Notes: generated by a model not told the origin, from the letters alone. DNA of 64,000 nucleotides from Rhodoblastus sp963736175 (GCA_963736175.1 CAVTNU010000008.1:1-64000), one strand, 5' to 3'; positions 8,645-17,602 are shown, counted from the first letter of the stretch. Numbers and translations are program-made.

Positions 8645-10225
8645 ATGTTCGAGGGCCTTTCCGAAAAGCTCTCAGGCATATTCGACACTCTGACGCGGCG
8701 CGGCGCGCTGTCGGAGGAGGACGTCAACGTCGCCATGCGCGAAGTGCGGCGGGCGCTCCTTGAGGCCGACGTCGCGCTCGATGTGGTGCGCGGCTTTGTC
8801 GACAAGGCGCGCGCCAGAGCCGTCGGCGCCGAAGTGCTCAAGTCGGTCACGCCCGGCCAGATGGTGGTCAAGATCGTCAACGACGTTCTGGTCGAGACGC
8901 TCGGCTCCGACGCCGCGCCGATCGATCTCAACGCCGCGGCGCCCGTCGCCATTATGATGGTCGGCCTGCAAGGCGCCGGCAAGACCACGACCACGGCGAA
9001 AATCGCCAAGCGCCTGTCGGAGCGCTTCAAGAAGCGCGTGCTGATGGCCTCGCTCGACGTCAAGCGTCCGGCGGCGCAGGAACAGCTCGCCGTGCTCGGC
9101 CGTCAGGTCTCGGTCGACACCTTGCCGATCGTCGCCGGCCAGACCCCCGTGCAGATCGCCCGCCGCGCCGAGGAAACCGCCCGCCTGCAGGGCTATGACG
9201 TGGTGCTGCTCGATACGGCGGGCCGTACCCATATCGACGAGCCGCTGATGGCCGAAATGGCGGAGATCAAGGCCGCCGCGCGACCGCATGAAATCCTGCT
9301 CGTCGCTGACGCGCTGACCGGTCAGGACGCGGTCAACCTCGCCAAGAGCTTCGACGAACGCGTCGGCGTCACCGGCATCGTGTTGACCCGTGTGGACGGC
9401 GACGGCCGCGGCGGCGCGGCGCTTTCGATGCGCGCCGTCACCGGCAAGCCGATCAAGCTGATCGGCGTCGGCGAGAAAATGGACGCGCTGGACGAATTTC
9501 ATCCCCAGCGCATCGCCAATCGCATTCTCGGCATGGGCGACATCGTCGCGCTGGTCGAAAAGGCGGCGCAAACCATCGACGCCGAAAAGGCCCAGCGCAT
9601 CGCCGACAAGATGCGCAAGGGCAAGTTCGATCTGGAGGACATGGCCGATCAACTGGCGCAGTTCGACAAGCTCGGCGGTCTGGGCGGCGTGATGGGGCTG
9701 TTGCCCGGTATGGGCAAGATCAAGGAGCAGATGGCGGCGGCCAAGATCGACGACCGCGTCATCAAGCGCCAGCGCGCCATCATCCTGTCGATGACGCCGC
9801 GGGAGCGCCGCAATCCCGATATTTTGAAAGCCTCGCGCAAGCGGCGCGTCGCCGCTGGCTCCGGCTCCAAGGTCGAAGATATCAACCGCCTGCTCAAACA
9901 GCATCGTCAGATGGCCGACATGATGAAATCGCTCGGCGGCGCCAAGCGCGGCGCGATGGGCAAGATGGCGCAGATGTTCGGCATGGGTGGTGGAATGGGC
10001 GGCGGCATGCCGCAGCCGAGCCCGGAGGAAATCGCCGCGCTGCAGAAGCAGTTCGGCGGCGGGGCCGGAATTCCCGACAAGCCGCCGGCGGAATTGCTCG
10101 CGCCCAAACCGGGCGTGCAGGGAAAATTGCCAGGTCTTACGGGAGGCCTGCCGGGACTGGGCGCGCCTAAACTGCCGGGACTGGGCGGGCTGCCGGGCCT
10201 CAATCCATTCGGCAAGAAGAAATGA
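8645..10225 (+). CDS. ffh: Signal recognition particle protein Ffh
   Basis: The SRP54 GTPase that binds signal sequences with 4.5S RNA and delivers ribosomes to FtsY at the membrane. The N domain is followed by the G domain with P-loop GLQGAGKTTTTAK, DVKRPAAQEQL, LLDTAGR and TRVDGDGRGGAAL; then the methionine-rich M domain (LLPGMGKIKEQM, MTPRERRNPDIL, SGSKVEDINRLLKQHRQM). About 526 residues with a long Gly/Pro/Leu-rich tail carrying repeated LPGL(G) units, usual for alphaproteobacteria. The start ATG 8645 (MFEGLSEKLSGIFD) is fixed by the conserved N-terminus. Confidence 0.95.
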   Translation: MFEGLSEKLSGIFDTLTRRGALSEEDVNVAMREVRRALLEADVALDVVRGFVDKARARAVGAEVLKSVTPGQMVVKIVNDVLVETLGSDAAPIDLNAAAPVAIMMVGLQGAGKTTTTAKIAKRLSERFKKRVLMASLDVKRPAAQEQLAVLGRQVSVDTLPIVAGQTPVQIARRAEETARLQGYDVVLLDTAGRTHIDEPLMAEMAEIKAAARPHEILLVADALTGQDAVNLAKSFDERVGVTGIVLTRVDGDGRGGAALSMRAVTGKPIKLIGVGEKMDALDEFHPQRIANRILGMGDIVALVEKAAQTIDAEKAQRIADKMRKGKFDLEDMADQLAQFDKLGGLGGVMGLLPGMGKIKEQMAAAKIDDRVIKRQRAIILSMTPRERRNPDILKASRKRRVAAGSGSKVEDINRLLKQHRQMADMMKSLGGAKRGAMGKMAQMFGMGGGMGGGMPQPSPEEIAALQKQFGGGAGIPDKPPAELLAPKPGVQGKLPGLTGGLPGLGAPKLPGLGGLPGLNPFGKKK

Positions 10226-10349
10226 GTCTTTCCTCCGCATGACGCGGAGATCGGCGAAGAAAGGGCGAGGGGCCTGATCGACGCTTCTGTCAAACCATCG
10301 ACCTCCCCTCGCACAATTCCCAACAGGGAAACATCTGAAGGAAAAGAAA

Positions 10350-10700
10350 ATGTCTCTGAAAATTCGCCTTTCGCGCGGCGGCGCCAAGAAGCGCCCGTTC
10401 TACCGCGTCGTCGTCGCCGACGCCCGTTCCCCGCGTGACGGCCGCTTCATCGAAAAGCTCGGCACCTTCGACCCGCTCGCCGCCAAGGACGCGGCGAACC
10501 GTCTTGTGCTTGACGTGGAAAAGGCCAAGGAATGGCTGGCCAAGGGCGCTCAGCCGACCGATCGCGTCGCGCGCCTGCTCGACGGCGCCGGCGCGATGAA
10601 GCGCGAAGCGCGCAACAATCCGCAAAAGGCCCAGCCGAAGAAGAAGGCGCAGGAGCGTCTCGCCGCCGCCGCTGAAAAGGCCGCCGCCGCCAGCGAATGA
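10350..10700 (+). CDS. rpsP: 30S ribosomal protein S16
   Basis: A small-subunit protein needed for assembly of the 5' domain of 16S rRNA. The N-terminal MSLKIRLSRGGAKKRPFYR and VVADARSPRDGRFIEKLG are diagnostic. It is 116 residues, longer than the E. coli protein because of a Lys/Ala-rich C-terminal tail (PKKKAQERLAAAAEKAAAASE region) common in alphaproteobacteria. AAGGAAAAGAAA precedes the ATG. Second gene of the ffh-rpsP-rimM-trmD unit. Confidence 0.95.
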   Translation: MSLKIRLSRGGAKKRPFYRVVVADARSPRDGRFIEKLGTFDPLAAKDAANRLVLDVEKAKEWLAKGAQPTDRVARLLDGAGAMKREARNNPQKAQPKKKAQERLAAAAEKAAAASE

Positions 10701-10775
10701 TTTTTCGCCGAACGGTTTCGTGATATGGGGGCGCTCTCGTCACTGACGGGGCGCCCTTTGCGTTTTGAGGGAATC

Positions 10776-11306
10776 ATGGGCGACAGGAAAATTCTGGTCG
10801 GCGTCTTCGGCGCTCCGCACGGGGTGAAGGGCGAGTTGCGCCTGAAGTCCTATACGCAGGACCCGCTGGCGGTCGCCGCCTATGGGCCGCTGAGCGGCGA
10901 AGGCGGCGAAATTTTCGAAATCGCCGCCGCGCGCCCGGTCAAGGACGATATTCTGGTCGTGCGCGTCAAGGGCGTCGCCGACCGCTCGGGCGCGGAAAAA
11001 CTCACCAACCAGCGTCTTTACGTCGCCCGAAGCCTGATGCCGCCGCCGGACGAAGAAGAATTCTATTACGACGATCTGATCGGCCTGCGCGCCGAAACGC
11101 CGGCCGGCGAAGTCCTGGGGACCGTCGCCGCCCTGCAGAATTTCGGCGCCGGCGACATTCTGGAAGTCAAGCCGCCGACCGGCGACACGCTGCTGCTGCC
11201 CTTCACCCGGACCGTGGTTCCGATGGTCGATCTCGCCGGCGGCCGCGTCATCGTCGTTCCGCCCGAGGAAACGCAGGCGGAGCCGGACCCCGAAAGCAAA
11301 GGATAA
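10776..11306 (+). CDS. rimM: Ribosome maturation factor RimM
   Basis: Assists processing of 16S rRNA and maturation of the 30S head with S19. The N-terminal domain shows the family motif GVFGAPHGVKGELRLKSYT; the C-terminal PRC-barrel begins at EFYYDDLIGL and includes PFTRTVVPMVDLAGGRVIV. About 176 residues, normal. ATG 10776 has GAGG eight bases upstream; the frame's earlier ATG at 10725 adds residues outside the family. Five bases separate it from trmD. Confidence 0.93.
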   Translation: MGDRKILVGVFGAPHGVKGELRLKSYTQDPLAVAAYGPLSGEGGEIFEIAAARPVKDDILVVRVKGVADRSGAEKLTNQRLYVARSLMPPPDEEEFYYDDLIGLRAETPAGEVLGTVAALQNFGAGDILEVKPPTGDTLLLPFTRTVVPMVDLAGGRVIVVPPEETQAEPDPESKG

Positions 11307-11311
11307 AGCCG

Positions 11312-12013
11312 ATGTGGTCGGCGAGCGTCTTCACGCTTTATCCGGATATGTTTCCGGGGCCTCTTGGCCAGTCGCTGGCGGGAACGGGTCTGGCCAACGG
11401 CCTTTGGGCGTTGCGGACGCATAATATCCGCGATCACGGCCTCGGCCGTCACCGGGCCGTCGACGATACGCCGGCCGGCGGCGGCGCCGGCATGGTGATC
11501 CGGGCCGACGTTCTGGCCGCCGGCCTCGACGCCGCGCTGGCGCCGGACGACCCGCGCCCGCGCCTGCTGATGAGCCCGCGCGGGCGGCCTTTGACGCAGG
11601 CTATGGCGCGCGAATTCGCGGCGGGGCCGGGTCTGGTGCTGGTTTGCGGACGCTTCGAGGGGGTCGACGAGCGGGTCATCGAGGCGCGCCGTCTGAGGGA
11701 AATCTCCATCGGCGATTACGTCCTGTCGGGCGGCGAGATCGCCGCTCTGGCCATTCTCGACGCCTGCGTGCGGCTGTTGCCCGGCGTCATGGGCAAGGAA
11801 GTCTCGGGCGCCGAGGAAAGCTTCGAGGACGGTCTGCTCGAATACCCGCAGTATACCCGCCCGCGCCTCTGGGAGGGCCTGGAGATTCCCGAGGTCTTGT
11901 TGAACGGCGACCACAAGAAGATCGCCGCCTGGCGCCGCCAGGAGGCGCAAAGGCTGACGCGCGAGCGCCGTCCCGATCTGTCGTCCGCGCGCCCGCCCGT
12001 TTCGAAGTCTTGA
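11312..12013 (+). CDS. trmD: tRNA (guanine37-N1)-methyltransferase
   Basis: Puts m1G at position 37 of tRNAs reading CNN codons, which prevents +1 frameshifting. A SPOUT methyltransferase of 233 residues. Visible motifs are FTLYPDMFPGPLGQS, DDTPAGGGAGMVIR, SPRGRPLTQ, CGRFEGVDERVIE, EISIGDYVLSGGEIAAL (the AdoMet knot) and EYPQYTRP. It is the last gene of the rpsP unit; rplS, often next in other bacteria, is absent here. Confidence 0.95.
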   Translation: MWSASVFTLYPDMFPGPLGQSLAGTGLANGLWALRTHNIRDHGLGRHRAVDDTPAGGGAGMVIRADVLAAGLDAALAPDDPRPRLLMSPRGRPLTQAMAREFAAGPGLVLVCGRFEGVDERVIEARRLREISIGDYVLSGGEIAALAILDACVRLLPGVMGKEVSGAEESFEDGLLEYPQYTRPRLWEGLEIPEVLLNGDHKKIAAWRRQEAQRLTRERRPDLSSARPPVSKS

Positions 12014-12284
12014 TCGTCGCTGTCAATGCTTTCGGCTTTGTCCGAACAATGGCGCGTCGTCGGAGCATCGTCGGTCAAACGAAATTGATAAAAAGCAAAA
12101 AACGACGATAAAAATTTGATCTTTGGTAAAAAAAGCTTGGATGAGGGCGTTCTTTACGGCATATCGTAACGTTATATTCGATTAAACGAATTACTTCTTT
12201 GTTTATTCGTTTGTTTACAGGTTTGGCGCAAGTTTCGCGTGCAATAAGGGCCCCAGGTTCCGTACGTAAGGTGCGGATGGAGCC
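12014..12284. other. AT-rich intergenic region with an inverted repeat
   Basis: Unusually AT-rich for this window, especially 12080-12230. It holds the inverted repeat AAACGAAT (12184-12191) / ATTCGTTT (12205-12212) with a 13-base spacer, placed 70-100 bases before the PAS gene, a plausible regulator site. No convincing -35/-10 pair or small gene was found. Confidence 0.35.
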
Positions 12285-12944
12285 GTGAGCGAACGATCTG
12301 CGACGACAGCAAAGGCTATTGTGAAACAAGACGTTCGGAAAAATTTGGGGGAGCCTCTTTCCATGCTTGCGTCAAAGCTCGTCAGGGCGCGCGACACTGG
12401 TCCGGTCCGGCAGAAATTTCTGTCTTACGTCAAGTTGACCGGCGTTGAACGCACGTTTGCGCAAAACGATATTATCGTTTCGAAAACCGATCTGAAGGGC
12501 GTCATCACCTACGCCAATCGGGTTTTCCTCAACGTCGCCCAATTGACGGTGCGGCAGGCGATCGGCGCGCCGCACTCGATTATCCGCCATCCCGACATGC
12601 CGCGCGCCGTCTTCGCCCTATTGTGGCAGCGCCTGATGGCTGGCCAGGAGGTCTTCGCCTATGTGCTCAACATGGCCTCGACTGGCGATCATTACTGGGT
12701 GCACGCGCATGTGACGCCGACTTTCGACGCGAAGGGCCAGATCGTCAGCTATCATTCAAACCGCCGTGTTCCCGATCGCCCCGCTATCGACGCCGTTCGA
12801 CCGATCTATCGCGAGCTGAAGACGATCGAAGATCGCGCCGCCAGCCGCCCTGCGGGCCTTGAAGCCTCGGTCGCTCGTCTTTTCGCAATTCTCGATCACG
12901 CCGGTGTCACTTATGATGAATTCGTCTTCTCTCTCGCAAGCTGA
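12285..12944 (+). CDS. Aer/CetB-like PAS sensor protein
   Basis: A 219-residue soluble protein with one PAS domain (about residues 60-170). The signature GAPHSIIRHPDMPRAVF (94-110) and YWVHAHVTPTFD are those of the FAD-binding PAS of Aer-type energy-taxis receptors. Unlike Aer it stops after the PAS domain and has no membrane or signalling part. It starts at GTG 12285 with GGAG ahead. The next gene, a transducer without its own sensor domain, begins inside its last codons, so the pair probably forms one split receptor. FAD binding is inferred from the family. Confidence 0.75.
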   Translation: MSERSATTAKAIVKQDVRKNLGEPLSMLASKLVRARDTGPVRQKFLSYVKLTGVERTFAQNDIIVSKTDLKGVITYANRVFLNVAQLTVRQAIGAPHSIIRHPDMPRAVFALLWQRLMAGQEVFAYVLNMASTGDHYWVHAHVTPTFDAKGQIVSYHSNRRVPDRPAIDAVRPIYRELKTIEDRAASRPAGLEASVARLFAILDHAGVTYDEFVFSLAS

Positions 12945-14244
12945 TTTTCTTGTCAAAACCGCCGTGGGCTTGATTGGCGTGATGGCGGTCGCGGACGCTG
13001 CGTTTGGCGATATTTTCGGCGCCTTATGCGCCGCTGGTCTTTGCGTTTTGCTGGTCTTCGCGGCGCTGCGACTTGCTCGCGCCAAGGCGAGCGTGCGTCA
13101 GATCTGCGCGGCGCTTGAACAGGCGGCGCTGGGCGATCTGGAGTCGCGAGTCCTGCTGTCCGCCGAAAACGGCGACCTGTTGCGTCTGGGCGACAACCTC
13201 AACCGATCGCTCGACGTGATCGACGCCTTCACGCGGGAAGCGAGCGCGACATTGGCTTGCGTGCGCGACGGATTGCTGCATCGGCGCATCGTCGAGCGCG
13301 GTCTGCCCGGCACGTTCGCTGTGGCGGCGAAAACGATGAACGAGGCCGTCGCCACCATCAGGGCGCGGCTGCAACAGTTTTCGCAAGTCATCGTCGAATT
13401 CGAGCAGACGGTCGGCGGCGTCACCGGCGCCGTTTCGCAAGAGGTGGGCGCGCTCAGCGGCGCGGCGAGCGCCATGCGCGCGCACGCATCCGACACGCAG
13501 GCGCGGTCCGACATGATCACGGCGCGCGCCGGCGAAACTTCGACCAGCGTCTCGACCGTCGCTTCAGCTTCCGAACAATTGACCGCCTCGGCGGCGGAAA
13601 TCGCCGAACAGACGTCGAAGGCGCTATTCATTTCGCGCGACGCCGAGGAGCGGGCCGCATTGGCGCAGCAATTGGTCGAGGAATTGGTTGGCGCCGTTTC
13701 GGGCATCGTCGGCGTTGTCGATCTAATTCGTCACATATCGCAGCAGACCCGAACGTTGGCGCTCAACGCCAATATCGAAGCCGCCAGGGCGGGCGAAAGC
13801 GGACAGGGATTTGCTGTGGTGGCGCGCGAAGTGAAGGTTCTGGCCACTCAGACGGCGCAGGCCACGGACGAAATTCGGGAGAAAATTTCCGCGGTCGAGC
13901 AAAAGGCCGACAGTTGCCTTGGCTCGATCAGGGAGATCGCGCATACCGCCTGCAAGGTGGTCGAGATCGCCACCGCGATTTCGGCGGCGACCCAGCAGCA
14001 AACGGCGGCGACGAAAGAAATCGCGTATACCATGAACGTTGTCACCGCCGCCACGAACGACGTCACGGTTAACGCCGAGGAAGTGACGCGCGCGGCCGGC
14101 CAGAGCGATGAAGCCGCCAGCAGCGTCGCCGAGATTTCCGGCGCGCTTTCGACCCAATCGAATCGCCTGGGCGCCTCTGTCGTCAGTTTCCTCGCCAAAG
14201 CCAAGGAAGTGGCGAACGTCAACGCGAAAAAACGCGCGTCGTGA
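12913..14244 (+). CDS. Methyl-accepting chemotaxis transducer, CetA-like partner of the PAS protein
   Basis: The start is probably ATG 12913 or 12916 (MMNSSSLSQADFLVKTAVG), overlapping the PAS gene by about 30 bases in another frame; the frame also opens at 12859. Two adjacent hydrophobic segments near the N-terminus (VGLIGVMAVADAAFGDIFG and ALCAAGLCVLLVFAALRLA) have almost no loop between them, so there is no periplasmic sensor. A HAMP-like region follows (LEQAALGDLESRVLL) and a signalling coiled coil whose tip LALNANIEAARAGESGQGF and VVAREVKVLA are the CheA/CheW contact. No C-terminal CheR-binding pentapeptide. Input probably comes from the PAS protein. Confidence 0.82.
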   Translation: MMNSSSLSQADFLVKTAVGLIGVMAVADAAFGDIFGALCAAGLCVLLVFAALRLARAKASVRQICAALEQAALGDLESRVLLSAENGDLLRLGDNLNRSLDVIDAFTREASATLACVRDGLLHRRIVERGLPGTFAVAAKTMNEAVATIRARLQQFSQVIVEFEQTVGGVTGAVSQEVGALSGAASAMRAHASDTQARSDMITARAGETSTSVSTVASASEQLTASAAEIAEQTSKALFISRDAEERAALAQQLVEELVGAVSGIVGVVDLIRHISQQTRTLALNANIEAARAGESGQGFAVVAREVKVLATQTAQATDEIREKISAVEQKADSCLGSIREIAHTACKVVEIATAISAATQQQTAATKEIAYTMNVVTAATNDVTVNAEEVTRAAGQSDEAASSVAEISGALSTQSNRLGASVVSFLAKAKEVANVNAKKRAS

Positions 14245-14424
14245 ACTTTCGCGGCGCGTCGGCGTTTTTATACTGAATTCCGGCAATCGTCGTCGGCGCG
14301 GCCCCCACGGCCGGCCGGCGGACGTGCGCGGCTCCGCCGCCTTTTCAATTTTGCTGTGGGCGGTCTAGTCGCAAGGGTTGACGCGCGCGTCGCAGCGTGA
14401 ACATTGACCATGGTCAGATCAAGA
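14245..14424. other. Leader region ahead of the glycine riboswitch
   Basis: Follows the transducer gene. A weak stem with a following TTTTTA run at about 14260-14270 could end transcription of the chemotaxis pair. TTGACG at 14378-14383 is a good -35 for the gcv transcript, but the matching -10 position (14401, ACATTG) is poor. Confidence 0.3.
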
Positions 14425-14628
14425 CCCTCCGCGGAAGAGTCCGTCGCGACAGGCTTCGCCTTCGCGTCGGCGCCGAAGGCGCAACCGCCCCGGAAACGCT
14501 CAGGCCCACGGACCGCGAAGGGGTGACGCTCTGGAAAGCGGCGTTCAAGCGCCCACCGAAGAGGGTAACCGCGCGCGCGCCAGCGCCGCTCGGGAAATCT
14601 TTCAGGTAGTCGGACAGAGGGGGCGAAG
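14425..14628 (+). ncRNA. Tandem glycine riboswitch
   Basis: Two consecutive glycine aptamers upstream of gcvT. Aptamer 1 (about 14425-14520): GGAAGAGT, GGCGCCGAAGGCGCAACC, GGAAACGCTCAGGC, then GGAC closing on the CCGCGG stem. Aptamer 2 (about 14522-14628): CGCTCTGGAAAG, CCACCGAAGAGGGTAACC, GGGAAATCTTTCAGGT, GGACAGAG. These are the conserved core elements of the class in correct order and spacing. Glycine binding should switch on the cleavage operon. The region 14629-14690 would carry the expression platform; an imperfect stem followed by TCCTTTTTTA lies there, suggesting transcriptional control, but this is not certain. Confidence 0.88.
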
Positions 14629-14690
14629 TTGGCGACGCGTCTTGCGCCGTCGTGGCTTCGTATCCTTTTTTACCTGTCCGGGAGCCTAAC

Positions 14691-15842
14691 TTGAGCGAAC
14701 ACGTCAACGAGAGCCTCCATCGCCTGCCTCTGCACGACGTTCATGTGCGTCTTGGCGCGCGCCTTTGTCCGTTCGCGGGCTATGAAATGCCGGTGCAATA
14801 CGCCCACGGCATTATCGCGGAACATCTGCACACCCGCGAAAAAGCCGGCTTGTTCGATGTTTCGCACATGGGCCAGGCGGTCCTTTCGGGGCCAGGCGCG
14901 GCTGAAGCGCTCGAAACCTTGGTTCCCGGCGATATCGTCGCTCTGGCGGCGGGCCATACGCGCTATACGCAATTTCTGAACACTGAGGGCGGCATTCTCG
15001 ACGACCTGATGGTCACCCGGCTCGACGACGCCTTTGGCGCGCCGGCGGCGCCGGGCGAGGAAAACTTGTTTCTTGTCGTCAACGCCGCCTGCAAGACGCA
15101 AGATTTCGCCTTGTTGCGCCAGCGGCTGCCAAGCCTGCGCCTGAACATACTTGAAGATCGCGCGCTGATCGCCTTGCAGGGGCCACGCGCGGCGGCGACG
15201 CTGGCGCGCCTGTTTCCCGGCGCGGATAAGGCGCCGTTCATGTCCGGCGGGTGGCGCGCCTGGGGCGGCGCGCAATTTTTCGTCACGCGCTCGGGCTATA
15301 CGGGCGAGGATGGATTTGAAATTTCCGCCCCGCTCGCCGCCGTCGAGAATTTGACCTTGGCGCTGCTCGCCGACGCCGACGTGTGGCCGATCGGCCTCGG
15401 GGCGCGCGATACGTTGCGGCTCGAGGCCGGCCTTTGCCTTTACGGGCATGACATCGACGAGACGACCAGTCCGGTCGAGGCGGGTCTGGTGTGGTCGATT
15501 TCCGAGCGGCGGCGCGCGGCGGGCGGCTTTCCCGGCGCGGCCCGGATTCAACGCGAAATCGCGGAAGGGCCGAAACGCAAGCGCGTCGGTCTGCTGCTCG
15601 AAGGCAAGGCGCCGGCGCGCGAAGGCGCCGAGATCCGCGCCGAGAATGGCGCTGTCGTCGGGGTCGTGACGTCCGGCGGCTTCGCGCCGACGCTCGGGCG
15701 GCCGATCGCCATGGGCTATGTCGAGGCCGGCTTCGTCCGCCCTGGCGCCAAACTTGATTTGTTGGTGCGCGGGCGCGCGCTGGCCGCTTCCATCGTTCCC
15801 CTGCCTTTCACGCCGCGGCGCTATTTTCATGCGGCGTCCTGA
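14691..15842 (+). CDS. gcvT: Glycine cleavage system T protein (aminomethyltransferase)
   Basis: Transfers the one-carbon unit from aminomethyl-lipoyl GcvH to tetrahydrofolate, releasing ammonia. About 383 residues. Motifs: FAGYEMPVQY, GLFDVSHMGQ, GGILDDLMV, ARSGYTGEDGFEI region (TRSGYTGEDGFEI), LGARDTLRLEAGLCLYGHDI and the C-terminal barrel GVVTSGGFAPTLGRPIAMGYV. TTG at 14691 is preferred as start because GGGAG lies six bases upstream; a GTG at 14652 in the same frame has none. First gene after the glycine riboswitch. Confidence 0.92.
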   Translation: MSEHVNESLHRLPLHDVHVRLGARLCPFAGYEMPVQYAHGIIAEHLHTREKAGLFDVSHMGQAVLSGPGAAEALETLVPGDIVALAAGHTRYTQFLNTEGGILDDLMVTRLDDAFGAPAAPGEENLFLVVNAACKTQDFALLRQRLPSLRLNILEDRALIALQGPRAAATLARLFPGADKAPFMSGGWRAWGGAQFFVTRSGYTGEDGFEISAPLAAVENLTLALLADADVWPIGLGARDTLRLEAGLCLYGHDIDETTSPVEAGLVWSISERRRAAGGFPGAARIQREIAEGPKRKRVGLLLEGKAPAREGAEIRAENGAVVGVVTSGGFAPTLGRPIAMGYVEAGFVRPGAKLDLLVRGRALAASIVPLPFTPRRYFHAAS

Positions 15843-15862
15843 TCCATTGACGGAGCTTTGTC

Positions 15863-16240
15863 ATGTCGCAGATTTTCTACACCAAGGATCATGAATATCT
15901 CCGCGTCGACGGCGATCTCGGCGTCATCGGCATTACCGACTTCGCGCAGCAGCAGCTTGGCGACGTCGTGTTCGTCGAATTGCCGGAAGTCGGCGCCAAG
16001 ACGCAAAAAGGCGCCCAGAGCGCCGTGGTCGAAAGCGTCAAGGCGGCCAGCGAGGTCTACGCTCCCGTCAGCGGCGAAATCGTCGAGATCAACGGCGAAC
16101 TCGCCGAAAATCCCGCGCTCGTCAATGAAGGCGCGATGGACAGGGGCTGGTTCTTCAAGATTAGGCTCGCCGACAAGGGCGAGTTGGACGCGTTGCTCGA
16201 CGAATCGGGCTACAACGCCTTTCTGCAATCCATCTCCTGA
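15863..16240 (+). CDS. gcvH: Glycine cleavage system H protein
   Basis: The lipoyl shuttle of the complex: its lipoyl-lysine carries the aminomethyl group from P protein to T and is reoxidised by L protein. 125 residues, normal. The lipoylated residue is K60 in VVESVKAASEVYAPVSGE; other landmarks are HEYLRVDGDLGVIGITDFAQ and QLGDVVFVELPEVG. 20 bases after gcvT and 21 before gcvPA, with AC-GGAG ahead of the ATG. Confidence 0.96.
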   Translation: MSQIFYTKDHEYLRVDGDLGVIGITDFAQQQLGDVVFVELPEVGAKTQKGAQSAVVESVKAASEVYAPVSGEIVEINGELAENPALVNEGAMDRGWFFKIRLADKGELDALLDESGYNAFLQSIS

Positions 16241-16261
16241 TTTCAAACAGAGAGCCGCCCC

Positions 16262-17602
16262 ATGCGCTATCTGCCGCTAGCCGACAACGACCGCGCCGAC
16301 ATGCTGGCGCGCATCGGCGTCGCCCATGTCGACGAGCTGTTCGCTGACGCGCCGGAATCGGCTCTGCTCAAGGGGCTGCTCGATCTGCCGCGACGCAAGA
16401 GCGAAATGGAGGTCGAGCGTTTGCTCGGCGCCATGGCGGCGCGCAATGCCAGCGCCGGTCAAATGGCGTTCTTCGTCGGCGCGGGCGCGTACAAGCATCA
16501 CGTTCCCGCCAGCGTCGATCACCTGATTCAGCGCTCCGAATTTCTAACCAGTTATACGCCGTACCAGCCGGAAATTTCGCAAGGCACCTTGCAGGCTTTG
16601 TTCGAATTCCAGACGCAGGTCGCCAATCTTTTCGGCATGGAGGTCGCCAACGCCTCGATGTACGACGGCTCGACGGCGATGGCGGAAGCCATTTTGATGG
16701 CCCATCGCATCGCCCGCAAACGCAAGGCGCTGGTGAGCGGCGGCGTGCACGCCCATTATGCCGAGACGGCGCGCACGCTTTCGCTGATGGCCGAGGACGA
16801 GATCGAAATTCTGCCTCCAGATCCGCATGGGCGCGAAAATCTCATCGGCAATCTCGAAGACGATCTTTCCTGCCTGGTCGTGCAAACGCCCGACGCTTTC
16901 GGCAATCTGGTCGATCTGAGCGGACTGGCGGGCGCGTGCAAGGCCAGGGGAATCCTGCTGATCGCCGTCGTCACCGAGGCGGTGGCGCTCGGTCTTGTCA
17001 AATCGCCGGGCGAAATGGGCGCCGATATCGTCGTCGGCGAAGGCCAGTCGATTGGCAATGGCCTCAATTTCGGCGGACCCTATCTCGGCCTGTTCGCCTG
17101 CCGTGAAAAATATGTGCGGCAGATGCCCGGACGCCTGTGCGGCCAGACCGTCGACGCGGAAGGCCGGCGCGGTTTCGTGCTGACGCTGTCGACGCGCGAG
17201 CAGCATATCCGACGCGAGAAGGCGACTTCCAACATATGCACGAATTCCGGGCTCTGCGCGCTCGCTTTCTCAATCCATCTGTCGCTGCTGGGGGAGGCGG
17301 GGTTGAGACAATTGGCGAGGGTCAATCACGCCAACGCTGTCGCTCTGGCGGAGATGATCGAGAAGCTCGGCGGCGTCGAACTGCTCAACCGGACGTTCTT
17401 CAACGAATTCACGGTGCGCGTGCAAGGCGACGCGGCGGCGCTGGTCGAAAAAATGGCGCGGCAGGGCGTGTTGGCTGGCGTTCCCGTCTCGCGCCTCTGG
17501 CCCGGCGTCGGGTTCGACGATCTGCTGATCGTCGCCAATACTGAAGTGAATACCGATGCAGACCGCGCCCGCTTTATCGAAGTTTTGCAAGCCAGCCTTT
17601 GA
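16262..17602 (+). CDS. gcvPA: Glycine dehydrogenase (decarboxylating) subunit 1
   Basis: The N-terminal half of a split P protein, which with gcvPB decarboxylates glycine using PLP. 446 residues, full length for subunit 1. Motifs: MRYLPLADNDRADML, FVGAGAYKHHVPASVDHL, SEFLTSYTPYQPEISQGTLQ, NASMYDGSTAMAEA, VGEGQSIGNGLNFGGPYLG and STREQHIRREKATSNICTN. The PLP lysine is in subunit 2. Normal spacing to gcvH; 91 bases to gcvPB. Confidence 0.95.
   Translation: MRYLPLADNDRADMLARIGVAHVDELFADAPESALLKGLLDLPRRKSEMEVERLLGAMAARNASAGQMAFFVGAGAYKHHVPASVDHLIQRSEFLTSYTPYQPEISQGTLQALFEFQTQVANLFGMEVANASMYDGSTAMAEAILMAHRIARKRKALVSGGVHAHYAETARTLSLMAEDEIEILPPDPHGRENLIGNLEDDLSCLVVQTPDAFGNLVDLSGLAGACKARGILLIAVVTEAVALGLVKSPGEMGADIVVGEGQSIGNGLNFGGPYLGLFACREKYVRQMPGRLCGQTVDAEGRRGFVLTLSTREQHIRREKATSNICTNSGLCALAFSIHLSLLGEAGLRQLARVNHANAVALAEMIEKLGGVELLNRTFFNEFTVRVQGDAAALVEKMARQGVLAGVPVSRLWPGVGFDDLLIVANTEVNTDADRARFIEVLQASL

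Noticed and set aside
14397..14609. A 70-codon ORF ahead of gcvT
   Set aside because: It lies within the tandem glycine riboswitch and has no protein family features.
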